A program made the position numbers and the translations under genes. Of a stretch of 64,000 nt of DNA, positions 36,301 to 48,300 are shown piece after piece. Origin of the DNA: Tomocerus qinae (lineage: Eukaryota > Arthropoda > Collembola > Entomobryomorpha > Tomoceridae); contig CM034548.1 of the NCBI GenBank assembly GCA_020055645.1, forward strand, positions 21,204,001-21,268,000, written 5' to 3'. Every line of letters begins with the position of its first letter. Position 1 is the stretch's first letter. The notes beneath the pieces were generated by a model, which ran no database searches, was not told where the DNA came from, and saw nothing but the letters and a program-made list of their open reading frames with translations.

Positions 36301-39300
36301 TTGTCCAATGCCTACACATAATATTATTTCTTATTCTTATATAGGAAAATTAAAATGCTTTGCCATGATCATGATATTCCTCTCATTCATCCAAAAGTGC
36401 AGGGCTATTTAGAGAAACTGAATGAAGCTATCTCTTTGAGTAATTGTAAGTAAGTAAACACCCTTTTGTGATAAAGTGTATCTATACAATATTATTACAG
36501 CAATTATAATAATATATATATGGAGTGAGAAGGAAATACCTATACTTAAAAATAATAATATTTGTATACTATGTTAAATAAGTATACAGTGAGTAGTGCA
36601 AGTGTGTACATGATAATAATATCATGCAGTATGGCATAATAAAGTGATGTGTCTTTCACATTTCACATAGTACAAGGAAAGATAACCCTCTCAGTTGCGC
36701 CCCTCTTTGTTCTTTTCGTCAAGTAAGGTAATGTTACAAAAGTCGCTCTTTGCGTTACATCTTCAGACTAGTTATACTCACACCTGGTCACTACTCCTTT
36801 AATAATATTCCGACAGATTTGTATGATTTGCATATTAGAAGCAGCTGCACTTGTTCTCGTCCCTGGTTTCCTTTTCTTTACATATCTTTTGGGTTTGGCA
36901 CTTGAGTCTAATAGTAAATAGCTAGGTATATACTGTATTCATAGTAGGAGAGTCAGTTCTATTCTCTGATAAGTAGTTCTTTTCTTGATTTTGTGTGGAA
37001 AGAGGTCTGAATGTAAAGTTGTGGTGTCAACTCGTCGCCGATTAATCTTTCGTGTGTACCTGGGATTGCAACTCCTTCATTGTGTCCAACGAACTGCTTG
37101 TTTACTTACAAGAACGAATCATTACGATTAGCAAGCATGCTCCATGAATGTAGTATTGGCACGTAAATGCACATAATGCATGGACTTTACAGGACAGGTA
37201 GATCCAAAATAAGGTGCAGGATAATAAGTGAGTGAGTTGCATATGGTATGGATAAAATATATAACTCTGTAGTGTCGTAAAGAAGAGGAGAAGAATAGGG
37301 ATGATGATTTGAGATGAGCAAAAAATGGACTGCTAGGAACATTCTGAGTCATGTCAAGTCAATCTTTCAGCTTCAACTGAATGGAAACTCACATTCCGAA
37401 AACTACTCCTCCAGAGCAAACTGACTTGACTGCACTTCAGTTACTTGACTCGACTCGACTGCGTATGCTGACTGACCATGACTATCCTGATTTATACATT
37501 CACAAGTCACGTCGTAAAATCATGTACTAGCTTCACTGACTTCAGTCACAAGGCAGTTTAATGGAAAAGTATACATGGACGTTTACGGTGTACCTGTTCC
37601 TGCGACATAATTGGCAATTTGAACATACCTGTGCTCGGCTCCTCATTACCATAACACACGCACAACTAACGCTCCAACAGGGCAAGGCAAAGCCATCGCA
37701 TGCAGTCCAAGAAATTTTTCAACTCCTCCGCACTTTGTTCTTTTATGCTGCTCTACTCTAATCACCTCTAATCTATTTTGACTACCCAGCAACACAATGC
37801 CAAGAAACATCCATACACCTTTATGTACACACACACACTCATAATTGCTCACTAAAACTATGTGCACTACCTGCCCTGCCTAAATTCGATGCTTAATGCC
37901 TACCTACCTACTTATAAGTCAACTGTCACATGTCTCTTTCCCTTATTGATACTACACACTCCGTCGCAAAACATGCTCCCTGCCTGCCTCCCGAAAAAAA
38001 TCTCACTGATGCCCCTGCCAAACAATCCGCAAGATGTTGACAACATTTTGCCATATTGTTGCATCGAACTGTGACAAAAATAATATCTCTTCCTTGTCCA
38101 AGTTTTATAGTTGCATCAGTTGCATGTATTTTTAGTAGTAGTAGTATGGGGATGGGGGACACAAAGCGCAGACGTGCAGCTTTAATTAAGAAATTAAAAT
38201 GCTGTCAGATTCAGTGTTCATTTGCATTCTAGCTCCAGATGTTTGCTTATGCAAATATTTATATAAGAACATTGACTATTGCAGGATAAATAGAAATCAT
38301 CAATAGTAGGATCAACAGACTTGAGAACTTCCTGCAGAAAATATACATTCAGATTGTGTGAAGTCATCTGGATTGAAAGAGATAGGGATCGGATAAGTAG
38401 TCAGAGGCTTATGCATCAAATTACATTTCTGTTTAGTCATAGGCCAGGGGAGAAGACTCTGTCTCGCCGTCAAACAGCTATAATTGTCAAAACGCCTACT
38501 CTTCTACAGCTTTGACCTTTATTTTGGCTGCACTCTGCAGTCTCACTTCTACTTGAGATTTGATTCAGACAGACGGGTATCGCTCTCCTGTGAAGGCTAG
38601 ACAAACAAACTCTACACGGCGTCTTAACTACATTTTAAATGTACAAACTCTGGAATCTGTCAATAAGTTTATACAGAAAGTAACAAACTCACTCCCTGCC
38701 TTCTAAAGATTCACATACTCGCATTCAGAAGAGATGGGTATTAATCTTCTCCGCCTAAATTAATACTAAATACGAGTTACTACACTTACACATGTAAACG
38801 TACTCTGAGGAGCAGAGTCACAAATAACACTCTGTAGACGTTCCGGCCAGATTCATTGTCAATTTGTCAATCTCACTTCAGCCATAGTCAAGTCAAGTAA
38901 GATCAAGTCAAGTTCGTTTAGTCAGAAGCACCACAGAGGCGAATACAGATGAAATGCGTCAGACACCGCTACAGATAGAAAAGAAAGGCAGATTGCCTAT
39001 CTCAGTCAGAGCAATTGCCAAATGCAAAGTGCATTTACGTCCCTTCTTTCCACGGGTTTAATGAATCAGTCTCTGTTGAATAATTATAATAATACTACTA
39101 AGTAGGTAGCTATAGCCTACTAACTACTTATCTGTACTACTTATACAAAAGAGTACATGCATAAGATATGAATACATTCGAACCCGTTGTCTAATACACA
39201 CAGAATCAGTCTGACTCATTTAGATTATACGTTGGGCTAAATGTGTACGCCAAAATGAAATATGATTCCACTGACACGATGACGAGAGTGATTGACTTAC

Positions 39301-42300
39301 TGATGGCCTGTGAGTGACACTGACGATCTGCTTCCCGTATGCATGTAATTATCACAATTAAGTCGTATATAAGGAAATGCGCACTCTCGCTCACTTCCCT
39401 CCTTCCCTCTCAGTCATTGACATTCATTCGATTGCGAGTGAACTGCACTGAAATGCACCATTTGGACTACACATCAAGGGAGAGACAAATTACATTTACC
39501 GTGAAAATTATTCAGCTCAAGCATTGAGAATGCAATTAAAAATAAACTTAAACGTGTATTTGGAAAGCGATTAATTAGTAGCTAAGTAGTTCAAAGAAGT
39601 GGAGAAACGAAAGAGAGTCAGATATAATAATGCATTCATGTAATACTTTCTAGTCTACTGAATTTATTTGTTTTTTAGTGAAGATTTTACATACATCAAA
39701 GTGTTTGATGTCAGGAAATGTTTCATTGTGCTTTTTTTGGTGTGTGCTAGTTCATTCTGCTCATGCAACTACTATATATAGCTACGTGTAGGTATTACAT
39801 AAGGATGTAGCAATGTTTGAGAGGCTGTTTTAGATACTAAATTAGAATTTTATTAATGTAGCCCAACTTTTCAAATGCTGAGGTATTTTGAGTTATTTGT
39901 TTGTAAATCCTTCAAATATCTCACTATAGACAAGTTTTATTCCTACACTACTGCGTGCACCTTCTAGTAGTTGTAATAGTGATGTAACTCAAGGACTAGT
40001 AGTGAGGGCAAGTGTAGGAACGGTGTTGTGGTTAGCAAAGAAACTTGTAAATTGATTATGTATCTAATTCAATATATTTACAAATTCCCTATTGTGTAGG
40101 AATTAGCCTTCTCGCTTTGTAGGTGTATCGACATCTCCCTCTTTAAATTGAATTTTTAATTAAATTCTAGTTTTTTTATTACGTTGGTTGGAGTTCTTTT
40201 GTCAAGCACACGTCAGTCTATGGTGAAAAATGATAGTAGCGATAATTGTAATCAGGTGGTGGTATTGGATAAAGGGCTGGGTGTTGTGTTCAGCGAATGT
40301 GAATGCCTGTCAGGCTACCAACTATTATTTGTAACAGTGTAAGTGGGAGCGGAGGAGCTGTGATAGCATTTAATAGGATGACAAGCTCCATGCACCTAGA
40401 GCCTATAACTCTATATGCAATGAAATGTAGAATGGGAGCAAGAGCGAAGCATTTATCTCATCTCTTAGGAGCTACTCACTTACTGTGCATTATGCATCAA
40501 GGAAAAAGAATGCCTATGTGTATGACTATAGATTTGTCAGATTTGTCTGTGAATTGGTGATGAGAATGTATAGTAAGTAGCAGTAAGTAAGTAGCTATAG
40601 CATTATTATGTCATCTCATCACTATCCTATATTCTTCGTGTGTGCGTGTCTTAATGTAAGTTGCCTGGCACTTTATGTAGGTATGTTATTATGTAAGTAC
40701 ATTTCATGTAGTCAGATCAGCGTAGTTTATGTACGTTTTATTGAGTACGTACTGAATCGCATGGAAAGTAGCTATTTTTTCTGTTTCATGTTCTACGTTA
40801 TGTCTGAAGTCAAATCAAGACATTTCTGTCTCCACTACATTACATTGCTATGTGCCAGTGAATCACATCACAAACTATTATCTCCGAACGTATTTCACGT
40901 ATGTTTATTTCTATGCTTTGTACTCGGTTATAAGAGATGTACTATCAAATGCCGCACCGCACACCCTTCTCTTCACATCTCGGAAATGGCAATATTAGTT
41001 AAATGTTCATTTGATTTGGCTCAATGCACACTACGTATGTACACTATGTAGCAATTTCGTTGTTTTCAATTAGAGACCAACAGATAAAATATGTTACTCC
41101 ACTATCAAATTCTAACCAGTCTCACTCACAACTCACACAAGACAGAATCGGGCTCTTCCTCGAAAACACTCCAACTTATTATACACACAACGCATATTTT
41201 ATAACGCAGCTGTTTATTTACGTTTCCATATCTCTACAATATTATCTTCAACTTGTGACATTATTATACCAAGGGACTACTACTTTCCTCATTTCATCAT
41301 TCCAACCGGAGAAAGAAAACTAAAGAATATTATGCACAACAAGTTTACTATGCCGACAGCAAAATTATATTGTACTCTTGTCGTTTGTCATCGACTGATC
41401 TATATCATAATGCATCAACAGAAAATTAGAACACTTCATAGAACACCTGAACAACCTACTTATAGTATAGTATATTTATTTTTAAATGTCAAGATATATT
41501 TTTGCAGTCTTACTAAGCAACCATGCAGAATAAATAACCAAGTATTGCACTATAAGAACAAAACCAGAAACTGAAATCTTGCAACTGATAATTCCAAAAA
41601 AATGCTTGTTGTTTATAAAAACTATAATGCACATTTTATTAGAAATATCTCTAGAAAATGCTTTACTAACCCAAATACCAATTTTAACAAGAGCGGTACA
41701 TATTAGTATAGTCGAGTAAATACTATTTAGCAAAGTTATTGCCAAATTAAAGGATAATGGTCGATGACTGCTTAAATGTCACCTTTCGGGTGAAATGGTG
41801 AAAGTAATTAGTAAAATATTTGTGATTGGAGTAGGTGAAGATTGTGTGTGGTATGTATAAATATATTAGGTTGAATGTTATTTATTATGTCTAGTCTCGT
41901 CCTCGTCTGTTGTTAGTGGGAAATAACTTAGTGACATAAAACAACAATAATAGACCATTAACAATTTGAATAAGGGTGAGTCACTATTGTTTTATCAGCC
42001 TTGTGGCTAAAGTAACTGTTGTAAGCAAGCAAGGAATGGAGCCACAACATGGTGGCAAAATAAATATATTAATATAGTAGACTGCTTGTCTTTGATATCA
42101 AAGTTGGAGAATTGTTGGTGATAAAATAGTTTGTAAGTGTGGGAGAAAGAGTATATTTAAAAGAAAGGGTGTTATTGTAATATTTATTAGGAATTTTTTC
42201 GCAGATAGAGAAATAATGTGTTTGAGAGTGATATATTAGATGGGAAGCCGAATAAAAATATAGCTAGAGTGAAAAAGAATTTGTGTGAAGATTAATGCAC

Positions 42301-45300
42301 CGACTACGACCAGGCATGCAAACAAGTCGAGTCATGTTGGAAGTAGAAGAAGAAGAAGATGCATAATATGGTGAACATAAGTCAGTGGAACTTTATCGCA
42401 TCGGTCTTAAGCCAAGAACAATAGGATGGAATGATGGTAATAATGCTGAGGATTGATTGTGCACACGCTGGAGGAATGTTTGGAGCAACAGCAACACTAA
42501 ACTTGTGTACTTTGTGGTATCTGTTTTTGTAATATTTCATGTGGGTAAGTAGCCAATTCATGTAGGTAGTAGATATAAAAGAGCCTAATAATAATGTCGT
42601 GTGCACTCCCTTCAACATTTTATTAGACATTGTGTTAGTTAATAAATAAATTTGAAAAGGGCTATAGCTGTAACTAATTAATAGTCGTATCACCTACGTT
42701 GAAATGGTATTTGTAGAACTACCTTGTGTATATAATATTATGGGACATTGAGTGAGTACAGCAAAGATTTGATCTTGGAGAGTAGAGTTATTCATCAACA
42801 CCTCTTCTTAACTCATTCTTTGATCTGTCTGTCTTGGCATAGCATTTCTCTGTATGAGTTAAAGTGAGTGTATATTTTATGTGTACTAATTTTAGGTCGC
42901 TCTCACAACGAGTCCTTCGTCCTATTTCGTCTGGATCATAAAGCTTCGGAAGGAGTGCGGATTTTTGCAGAAACTGGAGCCTCGGATGTTTTAGATGAGT
43001 TGTCACAAGGAGAGGGTGGAATTTATGACGAATTCAATGCCCCACCGATTCCTCAAGGAGTTGGTCGAGCTGAAGCCGAGTTCTTCGTCGATGGAAACCA
43101 TTCGAGAGTAGGACAAGACAAGCGCATCGAACCATCCACATTCATACCTTGCTTTACTTATAGAGATATCACCGATACTCACTCACCTACAGATATACGA
43201 TTCAATTCACAACTTTGCTTTTATCCAGTCCTTCAACTTGCACCAACTTGCCCCACCAACCATATGAGACCCGTCAACCAACTCACACTGACTACATATA
43301 GCTTATGGACTTTTTATCTATACATTACACGAGCGTGCATTGAATTGAAACCCGAGACTCTACAAGGCGACCCTTAGCCAGAAGTAGGAGTACCACTATT
43401 TACGACTTTATTCAGTCAACTTGGACAAACACTTCTTAAGGAAAGGAAAGTATTCTTGACAAAAGTTATTAACTCCCCTCTGCATACTCCTCTTTCATAT
43501 TTAGATAGCTCACATTTGACAGAAATGCATATTTGCTACACTCTTCCCTTCCTCCTCCTCCTCCAGAATTATTTAAGTAGAGAAACGACAAAACTAGCTC
43601 GAGTGAAGGACAAACTTGCAAATAATGCAAATCTAGGGACTTGGACTCGCACCTCTGCACCAATATTACTCAGTAGTAGGAGACAGACATAATATTATAT
43701 ATAGGACACAATCTCTGTAAATTACATCGGAACTCGTCAGAAATATTAATGACCGAGTTGTGTAAGTAGTAGTAAGAGTGAGTGGATGGATTGGGAGAAT
43801 ACCAGAGAGAATAAGAAGAGAGGTGTTTGCCATTATGTGATATTTATGATTTAGCTGCTCCTACTGCATCAGACTAAGTAAAAGTACAATACAGGTGCAC
43901 TGAATTGAAATAGAGACATTACATATTTAACATGTCTTGTGTGTGCAAATCCTGTTGTCTTGTCACACAGACATTTCATCGTATTTTCTTTTACTGATGT
44001 TGGCCAACTTTTACTCTTTCTTGTCTCGTCTCAACTAACATGAGATCCATGTCTCTTCTCTAGCGGTGTCTTTGGCACGGATCTCACAAAAGTGGCCGAC
44101 AGGGCTGTACAGAGTCCTCGCTCCCAACAACCCAACTACTACAGATAGAACTACAAACTAAACTATAATAATAATATATATACTACTACCTTCTTGTTAT
44201 CTTCCGCTCTCTGTTTACATTCAGCATCTTAAAACATTTCCACTCCGCATACGACTCTCTTCTCTCTCCTCCGCACAACCAGAACAAGAAAAGGCAGATG
44301 GTTTGAGCCGATTAAACACATTCAACCCTATCTATATACTCATCCTGACTACACTCTTAGTCTCATTATATTATATACTAACCTACATCACAAGACGTTT
44401 TGTAGATTCTAGGATTCCGTACATACTTACTCTTACTATTAGTAAACTAGACATTTTGAATTTAAATTAAATGAACAGCAACTATGTAGTTACTTTTACT
44501 TTATACTGAACGTTAATGGCAGTGGATTCTCCTCTGCGTTGACAAAACAGTATACAAGACTGTCGAACAGATGAGACTCGTACAACTTAGAGACACAGCC
44601 AAACAAACAACTTTTGTGCAATTTAGTTCTCAACTAACCTTGTCTATTGTCTATCAGAATGGTTTACTTTTACTCACAGTCTTCGACTAGATTCTCCCGG
44701 CTTAATTTCGTGCCTGTCCTTAGACTGTCAACTCTGATTTAGGTCATAGGGGTATCCATTGGTCATTTTGAATGATGTGTATCTATCTAAGAATTTGCAT
44801 AATAAGACATTCACTATACTTCTCTATACTTATATAGTGACATTTCATGACGTCTTGACAAATAATGCATTGTTATTAATTTATGTATAGTCATTGAATA
44901 GTACGATTAGGTTTGGGATGAAATATCAATTATAATATCTCCAATAAATCCAGAGAATTGGGTTTATTCGCTTTACACAAGAGAGAGAAATTATTTATTA
45001 GCACATGTAGAACATCTATGGCGAATTTAATTATTTGTGGGCAAGAGGTTGTTGTTGAAGGAGCAAAGTGTGTGCTAGTTAACGAGAATTTTATGAGAGT
45101 GAGGGAGGATAATAATATTTGTAACAAGAGATTTCTTTTGGTCTGACATTTTTGTGTTTTGCAAGGTGTCGCTCATTTCGCGAGTGGTTCCATCTCCGGA
45201 TTGGTTTATCGGCCTTAACAGTTATGATCTTTGTGAGAACGGTCGTTGGATTGATAGTGTGAGTATGGAGGTGAGTCATGCCATTCATATGTCATATTTC

Positions 45301-48300
45301 TAAATGCTTGCGCTGTTATGATAAATTATATACGTTAATATTGCCACCTACCTATTTACTACTCTCTCGCTCGGAAATTTCATTGCTTTTCTTTATTACA
45401 ATATTATATGTAACAATAAGCGAATGTTTTATGTCTATCCAATACATTACGTTTGGAATTGCCTTCTTATGCACCAAAATGATGACAAAATAAAAAGCAC
45501 TTGCCACGCTATTTATTACCACCACAACAATATGTCATGAAGCTTTTATTGTTTTGCCTTTGATGCAATGCAGTAATGCATGTTATAGTATAAAACGTCG
45601 CTCTGCGCTCTCCTCTCAAGGTCGTTTTGTGATTGTCTCAAATAAATGACCCCCTACGGATTTCTATTGCTTTATTATCTCAACTCAATATTCCAATTTA
45701 GTAGTACGATCAATGGGGCAGACAACAATGATCACATTTCGCAGATGGTCTGGCCTAGCCTGGCTCTATCTCCATCTCACACCTAGCCCAGGAGTGTCTA
45801 GCCTAGCCTATACCATTATTATTATTATTCTCCGATAACGCATTGCAAAAGACACTCCATTACAGATTCTTACGTCTATATGCACGTATATTATGTAGTA
45901 GTAGTAGTAGTAGTGGCCACATAGACATGGTCTTCTTACTACAAGTCTAGCCGAATAAGTATGAAATATTTATGACTTTGGATCCACTACATACAAACTA
46001 TCCTATCCTAATATAGTATACTCTATATAGATAGATTCCATTTGCAGTTACGCATATAAAGTCCGACGACTACTCTTTCAATGAATAAAACTGACAATGA
46101 GACACTTTTTTATTTGTGAGCTTCTCTGCTAGACAGATCGTTAAGTTGTGTAATGTCAGAGGAGAGTCGCAGAGCAAGAACTAACCTCTGACTAAACTCC
46201 TTTGGCCTCTAAACCACCAAAGATGACTAAACCAAATCGTGCCACAACGGTCCGCATCAATTGTCTATTGTGGCCACCTTAAAGTCCTACCACAGCACAT
46301 TGCATTCACTCATCCACCCCATTGTCACACCAGAGTCACGATAACTGCTTTTTACCCGGCTCTTTGCTTTCCCAACTCACTTCACGGCCCTCGCAACTGT
46401 CCAACTGAATTCTAGTCAATCTATCGTGACATGAATGACTGGCATTCTATTACTACTCTTCCTCCCGATATACTTTTTGGCAGTGCATACTACATCACTA
46501 ATTCACCAAAAACATAATCTGCATGTTACAGTTTGTCTCAGTTTGTATTCAAAACCCGTGCGTTTTAAAATGTCTAAGTTTTCTAAATTTGATTCAATTC
46601 AACCAATTTTCGATATTATAGTTCAATGTACAGAATCTTGAGAAAATTATTGAGTGAATTTGTTATTTTCTTGATACTTTTGTACATTGGATTCTGGTGT
46701 GTAGTAATGCAAACCGATTTTGAATACAAACGGTAACAAAGGCAGCTATACGCTATCTGTAAATTTATAATATAGTGATGCTTGTCTTGCTTGTATTTCT
46801 TGCGTGTTTGTTTGTAAAGAATGGGGACTGTGTTGAGGTTGAGGCATTGATGAATGGCAAATGGCAAGTGTTTTGACGAATGCTGGTGTGAGTAGGTTGA
46901 CCCGTTGGACGCAGGTACGGACAATGGACTCACGTTTACTTCACCAAATTGGCCGACGGAGCCCCGAGGAGTAGTAAAGCGACTCACGCCGCGGCAGCCC
47001 AACCATCCGGCTTCTTCTTTTTTCTACAGTGACAGAGAAGCATTACCTCCCATTGCATCTTTCCAATTTCTCAAGGTACGAATTTAAATGCGTCTCTGAA
47101 CACATAAACTACATACCACTAGAATAGGACTAAACCAGTCCAACTATAAAAGCTATAATAATATCCTTTATCTTTCAACCGAGTACTACAAACGATTCAT
47201 GCTTCACAAAAGAACACATCTTCAATCTATACATTATATAGAATATTATTAGGGATCCAGTAGTGTAGGATTTTATGTATGTACCATTTGCTTGGACATC
47301 ATATTATATAGGAGTCGGGTTCACGCTAAAATATTTGTATTTTCTATTCGTCCTGTTGAATACTCCCAACGAAGATCTCTATAGAACTTAGCTACCTACT
47401 ATTTTATTTCAAGCGTATTCGATCCATACGATTTTAAGTGTCCTACTACACCATGTACAAGAGCTAGGATATTAATACCTCTCCGAATTCCTTTGGGATG
47501 GAATCCTTCTACTTGCTGTTGCATTACTAGATTACTGCAACTAGTATGCACGAAACGCAACGGTGATTAATGTGCATTAATTGCACTAATGCGATAATAC
47601 CCACTAAAAAACTTAATTACTTCCGTCCCATTAATTGTAGTTTGATAATTTGAAAAATATGGCTATGTTCGCATGTGCTGGTGTTATAAAACATCGATCT
47701 AATTTCTGTAATAAGCAACTTTACAGGCTATATTTGTATTTAATAGTCATCAGCCCTTGTTATAGTAATATTGTATCCTCACACCTTAAGCGACTATATT
47801 TTTTAACACATTTTCTTGTGTATTGCACCTCATAAAGCACTCGGCAAAAGGCCATTCTAGATCGTTTTATTTCTCAGAGACACTATTAACGTGTAGTTAC
47901 ATAAATATCTCAGATCGTATAGGATAGTAATCTGTTAAAACATTAAACCCAACTTCCAAGATGTCCCATAGTCCCATCTGAGATACTGAGATAAAACATG
48001 TTTCAAATAATAACGATTAAAATTAAAATTCATCCGGCCTGAGTTAATAGCATTTACTGTAAGTACGAGAAAGCCATCACTGAGCATTATAATACTTGCT
48101 CTGATGCTGTATGTATTTTAGGCAGCGCAGTGCAGTGATTTTATTTAGGTATGGCAGTAGATTGTATTTGTGCTGGTTAGTATGGACTAGAAGATGTTAC
48201 TATAATATTTGTTACATATTGTAGGTAAAAGAGTACGAGCTGAGTGAAGTATTTCATCACCCGAAAACGGAGATTTCAAGCAATGACGTGATCGACCCTG

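Larger units (their letters stand above)
27548..42895 (+). other. intron 1 of mindin A, 15.3 kb
   Basis: Donor G|GTAAGC after LVG and acceptor TTTTAG before the GRSHNES exon, phase 1. It contains a Mutator-like inverted-repeat element (29231-30147), two unassigned exon-like fragments (34421 and 36345), a (CTAT)n microsatellite near 32360, a GC-richer island near 32125-32175, and short perfect hairpins. Everything else is AT-rich and shows no coding features. Several open frames of 60-150 codons here lack any family resemblance. Confidence 0.7.

Noticed and set aside
40303..41323. Overlapping open frames of 85-147 codons in mindin A intron 1
   Set aside because: No domain, no splice context and AT-rich random-like composition.
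42868..43377. Single 169-codon frame taken as a complete gene
   Set aside because: Only 42896-43107 is mindin exon 2; the rest is intron read-through, as shown by the exon boundary matching mindin B exactly.
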